From positions 9,367,606 through 9,431,605 of the forward strand of contig NC_088305.1 of assembly GCF_032854445.1 (NCBI RefSeq): DNA of 64,000 bases, given 5' to 3'. The notes beneath the pieces were generated by a model. That model saw only the letters and a program-made list of their open reading frames with translations. It was not told the DNA's origin and made no database searches. Positions 44,819 through 57,300 of this stretch are shown here, in pieces. The stretch comes from Liolophura sinensis. Its lineage: Eukaryota > Mollusca > Polyplacophora > Chitonida > Chitonidae. How positions within the stretch are numbered: position 1 is the first letter of the stretch; each line of letters begins with the position of its first letter. The position numbers and the translations under genes are program-made.

Positions 44819-45420
44819 TCTTAAGCAGATGTTCATTTCTAATTACTAAACCGTAAAACACGCTTTGAAATTTGTACAGCAAAAATCACTTTAATGTTTT
44901 CTGCCTTTCTTTGCCTGCGATTATCGTCGCTGTCTTCACTACACCATTGTCTCCTTGTCCATGGAATGTTCATACCAGATATATCAGACTTTGTACACAG
45001 TCACAGTAAACATAACGGCGTTTGACGACAAGTCTTTTTTGGCTCCTACAAAAATGTCACACTTTTTCGGGACTTTTTTATGGGGTTTGTTTTCTGTATT
45101 ATCTTTTCTGGACTAGCTCCAGATGGACAGGGACATGTTCACTACTGACATGTTATTTACAAAAGCGAATTTCGTTATTCTTTTTCAAAAGACATATGCC
45201 ACAACCATCTACTCAGGTAAATACACTAAGCCAAGAAGAATATATTGTCAAAAATTGCACAACTCAAGCCGTGTTCTAGTGGTATCACATTTCATTGAAA
45301 TACCAATGAAGATCTCCAGTTCATTTGAATTTGTCACCAAACGCATTGGTCAGACTTGTATCCACAAGTAAATCATGGTGGTGATTTGGGGGAAGCACGA
45401 GATATATTTATAATGGTGGC

Positions 45421-45640
45421 TTTTCTGACGACGTCGTGTTGGTAAAATTGGGGGGGGGGGGATGGGCGCGATATATATATATATATATTTTTTTTTTGGG
45501 CGTTTTGTTGACATTGTAGTGTTGATTTGGGGAGATGAGATGTAACTGTACTGGTGTTTTACTGACGACGTCTTATTTGGTATTTTGGTGAGAGGGCGCG
45601 ATGTATTTGTGTTATTGTCTTGTCGACGACATCGCTGTGG
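45421..45640 (+). repeat. Low-complexity and short tandem block
   Basis: A run of G (about 45450-45461), an (AT)n run (45470-45487), a T run, and two to three loose repeats of CTGACGACGTC..TTGG..GGGCGCGAT. The counterpart in E copy 5 (56935-56990) has one unit (TTTTTCTGACGACTGACGAT, GGAGGCGCGATGTATT). Confidence 0.7.
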
Positions 45641-46717
45641 ACTTCACCAGACGTATCGATCGTGGCAAAGTCGTACGGATCTCTTAGATTTCCGAAGGGG
45701 GTCGTTGCAATGGTAGTTTACTTTACCATTACACCTGATAGCCATCGTGTTAGGGAAGCACCTGGAATCAACACCATTAAGAGACAGAACGTAGATCAGT
45801 GGTAAGATGCCTGATTATGGAATACCAGCAAGAAGGTGGGGTTCAACGTTGGCTGTTAAAAGAGAATTCCTAGATTGCGCCGTTCAGGTTTTTCATGTGG
45901 CATTGTTGATAATAAGGGGTCGTTTGGAGTAGTGGGCATCAACTGTCTTTCACCAAAATGCCACATTACAAATCTGTACACTACATTGCAAGAATAAACG
46001 TACTTCTTGTCGAACCTCGGAGGTTCATTTCGGGAACTGCAGTATTGTCCACGTATAAAGTGATGTGCCAATATATAACGTATAAATCAGTGCGTATGGG
46101 TTTTAACAACAATGACAATAATTAATTTACACTGAATTATAGACATTACAGTCAAGCAAATTACAGCAAATTTATATACCTCTGCAGCATTCCATCAACA
46201 GTTCTCGAACTACTTGTCCAGCACAAGATAGTTTTCTTCAACATGTTTTTAGAGGGATATACCCGGTTGTTGAGCAACTGCACTACTGAATATAAAAATA
46301 ATACATGAAGTTTACTATTTATTATGTATAAAGTGAACGGCACATTGATGTGTTCTGTCCATGCAATTATTGATCAGCTAAGACTTGTGTTCACAACGAG
46401 GTCTGATAAAGCTTGGAATAGTGAACTCTACGGGAAATTAGCCAATCTGAATTACCAGGCCCTGTGGGCAACTGTTATTTTGTCCCATGGCTTCATATAC
46501 GAATAAATATTGTTTTTACTGCACATTTTTCGTAACTGCTGACAGTGGTTTGCTATTGTAAAGTATATATTTCATATCTGCTATTGTATAGCAGTAAAGC
46601 AGAGATGATGACTTCTGGTTCTCAGAAGTCAGAACAATGTACACAGCTAGTCCGTGTTAGACGTAACCTTAGGAACGATAAGTGATCCAAGCAAGCTAGG
46701 TGAAGTTAGCGCAATAC

Positions 46718-48410
46718 TTCCACACAATATTCTCCAGAATGCAGCTCGTGCAGCTGTGAATATGGAGTTTATGTTCTGATGGAATAATGTGCCATAGTAA
46801 AGTTAGCATATTCTAACACAACATTTCACTGGGGAATACATATATAGTGTGTCACATATATTACAAGGGCCAGTTAGCGACATTCCCATTTCACCTAAAC
46901 ACGCTCTTTATGCTCATTCTCGCCATCTACCGGCTATCAAATATACCTTCTAAAAACAAGCAATGTTTCAACGCAAACTATCAAATAAAGTACATTGATG
47001 AGGTCGTAAAGCGTGTGCTGCAAGTCGCAGACGCTACAGAGCGGGGAGTAATCGAAAGTACTGTGTCTCATCTTTACATTTAGTGCCACTCCAGACGGTC
47101 TGCTACTTGCCACGATGTTAAAAATGCCTTCCTGAAAATGGGTATCATTTGGAAGATAACGGCTTTTATAGGTACAATCGAAGGGCCGGAAAGCACACTG
47201 TTTTCATATTCTACGGATGTGAGATGACGACAAAATACTGACAATTATTCCCCATTTCAGGGCTACTCCAGTATATGTTTTCCGACCCGATTTTAACAGC
47301 TGGTTTTCTTTTAAACAATGGTAACCATTTATCAGAGCGCCCTTTGGACGCAGTGGCAAGTAGCAGACGGTCTACAGTGGCATGGACTGTAAAGAAGGAC
47401 ACAGTATTGTCGATTAATCCTAATTTCAGAACGTCTGCGACTTGTAGCATATGTTTTTCGAGCCCTCGGATGTAGCCTTATGAGTGGTTATCTTTTTATC
47501 TATGAAATATTCCTGTTATTTAGCACACTACCATTGACAACATAGTTGCAATAGAGAGAAGATAAATCACACTGAATATAAATGTCTAAGGATTCCTTCG
47601 AGGACTGAAAATTTGTTAAGCACGACAATAAAATCACTACTCCTCATGATACCCATTGTACAAAAGGCATTTTTGACACCGTGGCAAGTAGCAGACGGTC
47701 CAGAATAAAACTGAATGTCAAGGTCAGACAAAATAGTGTCGATAAATCCCAATTCTAGGGTTTCTGGGACTTGAAGTATACTTTTCAAACCCCACCAATG
47801 TACCGAAAAGGCTTATTGTCTTTTAGATATTGATAGCCATTCTTCAGAAGGCATTTTTGACACTGTGGCAAGTAGAAGACGGTCTGGAAGGACACTAATC
47901 GTCAAAATCGGAAACAGTTTTACCATTCCAGAGCGTCTACGGCTAGCAATGTATGTTTTTGGACGCGACTATTATACCTTGAAGGCTGCTTGTCTTTTAA
48001 ACAGTGTCCAATATTTAAAATTCATTTTTCACCGGGTGGTAACATTTGATCTAGAATTGTACTAAAATGTAAACATGGGACACATTACTGTCGATTTATT
48101 CCCATTGTCTACGACTTGCAGCATATGTTTTACGACCTCACCAATATACTTTACGGGCTGGTTAGCAACATTCTCCATTTTCTAGAAGGTATATTTGATA
48201 CTAGGTAGATGACGAGAATGTGCATAAAGTGGGCATTTATCTGAAGTAGCAGTGAATGTCGTCCACTGGACACATTGTGCATCACATATTCATGGCTCAG
48301 AGGAATGTTGTGTTCGAATATTGTGCTAACTTTACCATGCCAGGTAAAACGCACCAGATTCCAACACAACATTCAGCACGAGCTGCATTCTGGCGAATAT
48401 TGTGTTGAAT
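46718..48410. mobile_element. Foldback-type element with ~350 bp inverted arms
   Basis: The left arm (46718 to ~47090) is matched in reverse complement by ~48060-48410. Paired landmarks, left arm against the complement of the right, include CACAATATTCTCCAGAATGC with CACAATATTCGCCAGAATGC, GTAAAGTTAGCATATTC with GTAAAGTTAGCACAATATTC, ATCAAATATACCTTCTA in both, and GAGGTCGTAAAGCGTGTGCT with GAGGTCGTAAAACATATGCT. The middle holds degenerate tandem units around GTGGCAAGTAGCAGACGGTC (47352, 47682, 47862; reversed at 47090). The element interrupts inverted E copy 4. No transposase frame was recognised. Confidence 0.8.
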
Positions 48411-48858
48411 GTCATGTTGGAATGTCTTTCAAATTTTTCCGAGCTCTGCAATGAAGTATGCATTTGTTCTCGGACAAACATGTCGATCTGTCGGACTAAA
48501 TTAACAAACGCCTTCACTTGTGAAGACCACGTGGCGAAATTGATACATTCCCAAATAAATGGCTTCGTCAGTGTGGCACAATTTGTTTGCCTGGGATCCC
48601 CGTGAGTATCTATGGCGAAAAGGTCAATGTTTATTCCACAGTGCGCCTCAATAAGTCAGTGAAAATCCTTTCGCGAGCACTCATTCCAAGGGGACAATAC
48701 CATCCATGCGTTGGGGTAGGCCTACATGTACTTTCAGCTTTCCAGGAAGACATGCCGGAAAATGATATTTAATTAAAGTATGTGTGTCGGAGTTCGTGTG
48801 TATGTATATCATGGTACGTTTATCACTGTAAGTGTATGGCCGCAACATAAATCAGCTC

Positions 48859-48968
48859 GTGCCCTGGGCTCTACCCGGATTCGTCCCACCATAATACTGG
48901 CCGCAATCGTGAAGGTGAAATGTATTTGAGTACGGCGTAAAACACCAATCAGATAAATATATAAATAA
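48859..48968 (+). mobile_element. 5'-truncated SINE, forward strand
   Basis: GTGCCCTGGGCTCTACCCGG, CACCATAATACTGGCCGC, TTTGAGTACGGCGTAAAACA and an ATAAATATATAAATAAG tail. Only the 3' half of the SINE is present. Confidence 0.88.
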
Positions 48969-50100
48969 GCCAATATTCCCTGAGAATGTACGAAACAGTT
49001 GTATTCAGGGGGTATCTGTGATAAATGATTTTATTAATATTGACTGATTAATTAGCATGTGACACGATTTGAACACTGATTTTAAACATGCATTCATTGC
49101 ATCTTTGCGCGATGGTGGATAACTGTCGATCGCTCACTCCATATATACTCATTTTAGTATTTGAAACCTGTTTCTGATCATTTATGTTTACGTAGATTCA
49201 ACCTGTCAGCTACAGGTACCTTTTATGTTGGCCAAGAGCCCTGAAGTCATAATTATTGTTGGCGACTAGGCATCTGACCTTGAGGTCGTTGGTTCGAATG
49301 CCGATGTCGTTTCAGCCAGTTTTCGTCATTTGAATCTCTGCTTTGCGCAAAAGTGTGAATCGGTGACAAATACAATACTCTTAAGAAATGATTACTAAAC
49401 TCGTGACTAAACGTGTTCTGCACAGATTCTAACGAAGAGGCGGGTTAAACTTGAATCATTGCGTTTGTTCATAGGGCCGCTTATTCAAGGAAGAAATCTG
49501 ACTGTGAAATTTAAAAATAAATCACAAACTGAATCCATTAACAACCTGTATGAATTCATGGCCCGTGTGAAAAATTTCCGTGGAACATTCTCTTGTGAAA
49601 TTGGCATCGTTAGCCCGTTGTCTAAATTTAGACTCTAGCTGTTGATGGGAAATCAGTATACTGGGGGGTAGAACCCCAGGGACGTTTGTGGCATTATGAA
49701 GATGAATTGGTTGAGTACAGGTGTTGTGTCCATCAAATCCGGATATCACCCCCACCCCTTGCCCAGTAACTGGAACTCCCGCCAGTCTAGCAGGTGCGTC
49801 ACCCCTGAGTAGACACCAAAGTGACCAGTTTCACAGTCAGGCAGATCCAATCTTCCCGCGGATCCGGGTGTTAAGGTAACTCCAACATAAATGACCTGCC
49901 CCTAGACTTCTGAGCCGAGGTCACTGACCTATGGTGTGCCAGCAAGTACGCCGCCATCATCACAGCATGTGATGTTCTTTACGCTCGCTTCATATCACCA
50001 CTGACCGGATGTCTTGCACCTCACCAAGGTCACTGGAGTCTCGATGATGAGGCAGACAGTTATGGTCCAAAAATATAAACAAAACATATCTGCTCCTAAT

Positions 50101-51560
50101 TGTGCCTGTAATAATTGTCTTTATTCATTAAGCACACATAAGGAATGGCATTGGTGAATAGCGGTTATAGTCATGCGTAAGGAACTTAGTGCGGGTGTGA
50201 AGTGCGAAGGTTACAAAAACTTTCTCAATTTTTGCAACTTCATTGCAATGAAAGAGTGATTGAACTTTGTTTGGACACTGCTGCGATGTACATGTAGACA
50301 ATGTCTGTAGTATACAACACAGACAATTGTAATTTTGCACCTGGATAAAGCTGATCAAAATGTTACCTGATTTGAGCAGGACTAGAAACTTTTTACCCAT
50401 GATTATTGACCAGAGCCATGGAGCTTACCAACGTATTCTGGAACACGCTGTAATCACCAAAAACGATATAAATAAATATAATTGTTGTCGCACAGAGTCG
50501 AAAGGTCAGACTTTTCTAATGGTGGCACTAATGCAGAGCGAGTATTGAGAGCGGCGTATGTGTCGTAAGACGTATGGGCCTACATTTTTACAATTGGCAC
50601 TACTTTACATCTTTGGCGTTTAAAAACCTGATGCATTTAGCTGCCATTTTCAAATATGTTGAGGCTATCAATACAGCTATTCGCTTTGACCATCATCGTT
50701 GAATCTCGGGTTCACGCGGCCTAAGATATAACCGATCGACATGTGATTGTGATACATCGACAGACGAAAAGATAAGCATTACAAAGATCTGCAAACACCA
50801 GGCCGTGTAGACGTATTTAATGGGTAATTTTTGTCTCCAACGCCGTGACAAGCTGACACGATAACTGGACACGATAACAAATGGAACGCGCTCTGACGTT
50901 GGTTTTGGGCCATCCTTGGCCGATCAAAACGTTCGTCAAACCTACTGTCAGAGCATTCTCGGACTAGACCACTAACTGGGGTTTAGGATGGATACTTAGT
51001 TATGGTGTAACGACCAATCATATAAATAGATATTATTCCGCGCTTTTGCATACAGGATTACAATTTAAATTAATTCAAATTAATACGTTAACGGATTATT
51101 GGTTTCCATCGACTTGATCTAGACTTGTATGCGTGTAAAATTAGATTTATTGGCGTGTATCCTCTCTATTAATTCATTATGAACTTGTTAAATTATTCTG
51201 TACAGAGGGATTGACACAGGTGGTCTAAGGGTGTATGCAATGGCTGATTTTAGGCGATGACTTTGCCTGTTTCTACGGTATAACTATCGAAAAGGAAATG
51301 GCTTGTTCAACTCCCATATAGGAATAATTGGTGAACCTCCCACAAGACAAAATTAGGCGATACGAACACTTTTAGATAAATTTACTACATATAATTGAGC
51401 AATCTAATACAAACAGCAAAAATGTAAACAAGATGCAAAATAATGTAAACAACAATGGCACATAGCAGACACCTTTCCAACAATAAGTCTTAGTCCATAG
51501 AAATAATTCACTCCACTGCTCCGCGTGCATTACTGAACCGAAAGATAACATTGGCTTGGA
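50101..51560. other. Intergenic, no recognised feature
   Basis: A 90-codon minus-strand frame (50128-50400) and a 62-codon plus-strand frame (50360-50548) have no family motif. At 50995-51030 GGTGTAACGACCAATCATAT may be a relic of a SINE tail. Confidence 0.4.
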
Positions 51561-51690
51561 TGGGGCTGTTTCTCAAAGGAGTCGTAACGTTACGTCGGTC
51601 GTAAATACCAATGCAGCGTATGCCGTCAGTATGCGACGTCAGGGTTATTAGGCCGACGTAACGTTATGACCCCTTTGAGAAAGTGCCACC
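51561..51690. mobile_element. Short palindromic MITE
   Basis: Inverted arms of ~32 bp: TTTCTCAAAGGAGTCGTAAC with GTTACGTCGG on the left, and on the right, complemented, TTTCTCAAAGGGGTCATAAC with GTTACGTCGGCC. About 50 bp lie between. The outermost bases TGGGGCTG and TGGTGGCAC (complemented) are also similar. No coding. A clean target duplication is not evident. Confidence 0.82.
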
Positions 51691-51839
51691 AGGTGACAAT
51701 CAGGTCACACTCACTACACCCTGTTTATCATTCCAATCTCCCTCTGTTACTCAAACTGTAACTTAGTTAATTTCATGGCCATTCCCGCTCAGGCCATGCC
51801 AGATTCCTTCCCTCCAGGAATAGTCTACTGCAAGCAGAG

Positions 51840-52340
51840 TTACCTTGTTGTCCACAAGACTCGAGTGTTTACCTAATCACTGTCTCTGTAATTCCCTGGT
51901 TCCTTCCGTCCATTTCTAGACAGACTAAATATCAGGTGGACGTCTGAATGGCATAGCGTGACCGTAAAAGTTAGTGTGACTAACATAGCCTTCTACAATC
52001 CATCCTCATTCAAGTAGTGTAGAAATTGTGTGTGATCACAACATCCTGATCCTTTGGTGTATCGAGCTAGATTTTTAAATCGGATAGCTTTCTGGCGCCT
52101 GCCCAAGTACGTGACTCTAACACCAGGACACTATTTATGTCGGCCGAGGCTGTCATACTCCTCACAGTGCATGCAACCTCTCTATTTTTCGCTTTATGTC
52201 ACTACCAATAGACAAGCCTGGCCTTTGGAGCCTGTGAGACGCAGACAGGCTTGTTTAGGCTTAGCCTCATCACGTGTCTCCGTCCGTGGAACTATTTATT
52301 CAACATTCATCCATAAAATTGCTTCAGGTTTTGAATAGAA
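51840..52340 (-). repeat. Repeat R2, inverted copy 3
   Basis: The complement of the R2 core: AGACAGACTAAATATCAGGT (51921), GGACGTCTGAATGGCATAGC, and TTTCTGGCGCCTGCCCAAGT, which matches the complement of 13440-13465. A local hairpin ACAAGCCTG..CAGGCTTGT lies at about 52213-52251. Confidence 0.65.
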
Positions 52341-52559
52341 TCACGTTGTACTTACTCTAGATAAACAGAACGCATGTGAATAAAGCATTATTAGAAATAG
52401 AGGTTGGGACAGCTTGTTTGTGTTTCATGACATCACTTCCTGCCTCATCACCGTGACCTGGGCGTTGTCCAAGATTTCTGTACAAACTTTCCTCTTTGTA
52501 GCAGTGATGTAAAGCGAAAGGTAGAGAGCGACGCATGCGCTGTAAGGAGTACGCCTATT

Positions 52560-54060
52560 GACATTTACAGGTCATCCAATGGAGTGTCCTGGCTTATATC
52601 TTTAGTGATATATTGCTCCAAGATATCGATGCTGTGGCGTCGTGTGACCTGAATATAAGCGTCATGTCCGACATTCGTATACCATTCGTAGTCTGTAAAG
52701 GGCGCTCCAAGTCAATAATCGCAAAATCCATTTCCAAAACAACGTTTAACACTAACTCCCAAAGACAAAGGTATGTAAGAAATTATACAAATAGGAAATA
52801 AAGACGGTAACACACAAGAGAGAAGCGGTCATCAGTTTTAGGTGATGCCGGGCAGACAGTTGATATTCCAGGCATGAATTCCATATCAACGTTCACAAGG
52901 TATCTCAGTTGTTCTTTGATTGCACTGATTCAACTGTTCATAAAGGCATCATGCAGATGTAATGAGCATGGCTACCTTTACGGCCCCTAGCCCCAGGTTA
53001 ATCGGTATTGGATACAGTTCGAAAATGACGAGCGTTACAGACCTTAACCGAACAGATTGTGGTTCAAATGTAACGGACAATTACGTCTTTCCTGTTAATA
53101 TATAAGGAACTCATACTACAATTTACACATGACATGCTGGTCTGTTTAAAAGCTGTCTACAAGACAGACGGTTACACTCGGCAACTAGCGCCATCTGTGT
53201 TGCTAAATATCGTGTACGCGATAGATATGTACATAAGGATAACAGCGCCGCCTATGTGGTTGATCACAATTCAGGTCGCCAGAGATTCTGAACGCTCTGT
53301 CCATACCTGCCAACCAGGGTGTTATATTCATTGCAGAATTTGAGAAACTTAGAATGAAGGCGTTTGATGGAGTATCCTTGACAAACTAGTTTTTGAACTA
53401 ACAACTTGTGACGCAGATTAAAGTCATCACAATTAACGCAAGGTCTGACAAATGCCACAAGGCGAGATGTGTTATACGCCATATGCAGTACCCTTTGGTA
53501 TATTGCTATCCAAATAAGGATAATTTACTGTATCAAAATTGAAATTATCCCTTTTGTCGTAAAGGCAGCGTGAAAGGAGACTTTGTTCGTCTTTGTACAA
53601 ATATAGAAAGAATCCAATGAAGGCGGATAGATTCCCTCACCGCTTCAGCAATATGGGGGTTATTTAACGCCAGTAGATCATCAATGTACCGCTTGGTAAA
53701 TGAAAAGGATCGAGCTTTAAAAATATTACGTTTAAGTAATTTCTGCTTACAGTCGTATTCATATGAAAACAGGTATAGGTCTGCCCAAGGTGGCGCACAA
53801 TTGGTGCCCTTTGGAATACCTATGCACAGAGGTAAATGTTATCCCCGAAGTTGACATAGATGTTATTAATGAGAAATTCAAGTAATTCAGTAAATAATGT
53901 CACATCCCATGATTGGTAACCTTTATAACCTGAAATCAGATTGTTGTACAGATTTAACACGAATATTCTCATCGGTGGCAACAGTTCATTGGCTCACTGA
54001 ACCCTGAAAACATAATGGTTAGGTTCTGTTATACTGAGAATGATCGAACACATACCTCAG
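52560..54060 (-). mobile_element. PLE copy P6, the longest copy
   Basis: From left to right: terminal segment (CGACATTCGTATACCATTCG, GGGCGCTCCAAGTCAATAAT), 3' non-coding region to ~53260, C-terminal coding (53264-53482) and RT core (53500-53990), all on the minus strand. It provides the family's most readable RT. Confidence 0.78.
53264..53990 (-). pseudogene. Penelope-like reverse transcriptase remnant
   Basis: Minus-strand blocks in order: YNNLISGYKGYQSWDV (near 53950-53900), LLEFLINNIYVNFGDNIY, GIPKGTNCAPPWADLYLFSY (near 53825-53760), KLLKRNIFKARSFSF, and RYIDDLLALNNPHIAEAV (near 53690-53640), which holds the YIDD catalytic Asp pair. After decay come FNFDTVNYPYLDSNIPKG and the C-terminal part SRLVAFVRPCVNCDDFNLRH, KLLVQKLVCQGYSIKRLH and VGRYGQSVQNLW. 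At least three frameshifts are needed to read through, so it is dead. A GIY-YIG endonuclease, expected in many PLEs, was not found. The RT block order and the terminal segments argue for a PLE; another RT class is possible. Confidence 0.78.
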
Positions 54061-54339
54061 TGAAGCAATCGTTATATATGGTGTTAGCAGACCTGTTGCA
54101 TTATTGACCCATCAATGGTCGCGCCTTAAAGTTATTCTCACTGTTACATCTTCAGCGAAATTTACCTTCTCTTGCGCTGATTATCCTGTTGAATGGTTTT
54201 AAATTATATATTGAGCAATTTTAAAGTAAGCTTCACTTTCGAAAGAAAATGACCACTTTGTCGGTAAAAAGTTCTTTTAAAATTAGTAAATATTTATTTT
54301 AAAAATAGTCGTCATATTTTTGTTTAAGAATTGCCATTT

Positions 54340-57300
54340 TTACAGTCACAAGTGCTGTTTGTGGCGGAAATATCGTTGCCTGAATCCGGCCTTTACGATG
54401 TTCTCCCGTTTTTTGCCCGTGTAACAATTTATCACCTTGTTTTGGCACTGACTGGTATGCTCTGCCATTATCATCGTTTACAAATGCGGTCCACAAATCG
54501 TGTCTGGAAGGGTCAATAAAGATGACTAAAGAGTCAAATGAGGAAAAAAGTTCTGAGGAAACTGCAGAGTTGGTCGTTCACGATTAAGGTTGAGATACGT
54601 GTAATGAACAATACAGAAACAGGTGGGATTTCCAAAGTACTAGCATATCCAATAATGTTTCAGTTAGATGAGTGGAGAAAGTGGACGGAGTAACCTTGGC
54701 AAGACAGTGAGCTTCAATATGCTCGTCCTATTATTGGTCTTGATAAATGGTCTTTAACGGACGCAAGACTGGAGACTAAAATCTCAGATAAGCATACACT
54801 GCAACTTTATTCTGATCTTGTTAACAGCTGTGACTGATTATCTCCGAACTTGATGTACGGGGAAAATAATTATATTAAATCAATCATTCTTTTTTATTGA
54901 TTGTTTTAAACCATGTACTTATCATGAAAATATACGTCTTCAGATGTTTCTTGTACTGATTTATTTCTGGTTTGCAGAAAAGAGAAGATTGTCCCATTGC
55001 TTTTTACACTCTCCAAATCATTTTCACCTCTGGTTTCTGGCAGTTCAATGCTAGGTTTGAACACGCGACCACGAAACTATTAAGCTGGCTAGAACATGAC
55101 CATCGGAACATACCAACGTTTTGACACGTTCAGTCTAGAACGACCATGATCCATTGCGTTGAGCGATGGTAAGAAATCGTTCCAGCTTTTTCCATGATAC
55201 ATTCCGGTTAGATATCCGATGACATCGCTAGATCTCCACATTCCCTCTCTGTTTTGTCAACATGGACACATGCTTAAAGCCATCGCAACGTAATCGTAAC
55301 TATCCTACATGAAGTAATGGATTGTAAAAAGCTTTCACCGTTCTAGGATGTCTGGGTCGTAAAGACAACAAGTATTGATGGCCCATGCTCGTTCTCTGTA
55401 CTGTCCAATTCGTCAAGTGGAGATATCAAAGGTAAAACCGGCATTTTTCAAGAGAACCAAGTCATCATTAGCCCTCTTTCACTACATCTTGGCAACACGA
55501 TGCATCTGATTGTAATGTATCAGCCAATATGCCGATATGTATGAAAAGCTACTTCGGTTCTATACTTAGACTCCCATCAATACGACTGTTTGAATCTAAC
55601 ATATACTGGCATTTTAGAGTTAAGACGTTCTCTGGATTTGTGTTATATATCTGAAATAAATTGTAGCTAGGCACAACTTCCAATTAAAATAGGGTGTCCA
55701 CAGCGCATGTATTTTTTCCTCTTTGGAATTTCTGTTTCCTGTTGTTATAGGCCCTGAAAATTCGCCAGACTAAATAGAAAAACTATGTAGAATTTAACAC
55801 TCTTGGAGAGAATATAATTAAGACGTACGGCATAGAGAGAAAAAACAGATAAGCAACGACAGCGTGATAGATGACAAATGAAGACAACTAATCATGATGC
55901 AATTTCTATTTGTTCTCCTGCACCAAAATAGAAATCACATCATAATCAGTTTTCTTCTCTGAGAAAATGTCTTTACGTTTTTTCTAACCTTTAATCGGGA
56001 GTTCCTTTACAGCCAATACGTCACTGCACTGAAAAAACAAATGTTTATCATTCAAACATATTTTGCAACAGATAATAAACATGTTTAACAAATTAATGCT
56101 TTTCAGTAAATATCGGACTCGTACCTATACTATGTAGAGCGTTATAATGATTCCAAAGTTTCAAAAGGCTATAATTTGATCGCTTTTACACATTTTAGGC
56201 AACTCATAACGGACTTTGAACGGTAACAAGTGCACACCCTATAATAACTGCTTACTTTTACAATGTTCAGTGTGTGTCTATGTTTCAAATACACGCGCTT
56301 GTTTCATAAATACATTGAGTTATTTTATAAGTAAATGAAGTATTTTAAAGATACTCACATTGTATAAATGCAATCAGTTATGTAGTAAATTGGATGGGTT
56401 TATTGCTTAAATGGAGAGATTGAAAGTTTTCAATGTATTTGATCAACATTATAAAGCAGTATTATTACCAAATGTTGAATAAACATGTTTAGGTATTAAA
56501 TATGTCATAATTAAACATTAGGCACGTTTATTGCAAAGAGACGTTTAAATGTTAAACATTTGTTTTTTCAGTGCAGCCTTCCCCTATTTCCTGACTTTTT
56601 TTTATTCACTGGGCCACAGCCAAACCAGAAAGAGCCGAGATTGAACTCACAACCCTATATGTCAGTTCCTAACAGTCGTCCATTAGAATGCTATTAATTA
56701 CAAGTCTTCATCAGATGTCCACTTAAAACTATAAACTGTAATACAGGTATTTAAATTTGTACTAAAGAAACCAGTTTAATTTTCGTCTGCACTAAACACT
56801 TCTGTCCTTGTCATTGGCCATGTCTATATATTCATATTAGACGTATCAGATTTTATACCCAATTAGAATAAGAAGTCATCAAACACTCGGCCCCTGGCGA
56901 CGAGCAAACACACACCAAAGTATTATTTATGGTGTTTTTCTGACGACTGACGATTTTTGGGAGGCGCGATGTATTATTATTGGTGTACGACAAGTGAAAG
57001 ATAAAAAAATGTCGTACGCCTCTTTATGAAACTGAGCCAAGGCCAGGGTACCACATTACTGTATTCTGTCCATTTAGTCATTCGTTGGTGGAATCTCATA
57101 CACACAACGAGGTGTGATAAATTATGGCAAACACATCTGCATATTTCTGCAAGAAATTTAGCCAATCGGAATCATCATGACCTGTCACCCAATGTTCTTT
57201 TGTCCCTTGATTTTGTGCAGGAATAAATATTGTTTTCAGTGCACATTTGTTGCAACTGATGACCATGATGAGGCAGAGATTACTGGATCGCTGCTTTTCC

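Larger units (their letters stand above)
41873..50100 (-). repeat. Family E, inverted copy 4, heavily interrupted
   Basis: The order is reversed relative to copies 1-3: QSVPK block complement (41885-42070), the counterpart of 21400-21830 (42985-43330), the ACAATATTTATTCG complement (~46500), the ATTGATACATTCCCAAATAA counterpart of ~20410 (~48540), and the AAATGACCTGCCCC complement (~49890). Interruptions are a SINE (42107), a PLE copy (44030), a low-complexity block (45421), a foldback element (46718) and a SINE piece (48859). The segment 44990-46330 has no counterpart in copies 1-3 that I can see. The part past 49960 is shared with the 59220 copy only. Confidence 0.65.

Noticed and set aside
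45450-45500. G-run and (AT)n as a possible quadruplex or origin
   Set aside because: A single G run cannot form an intramolecular quadruplex, and there is no further support. Treated as low complexity.
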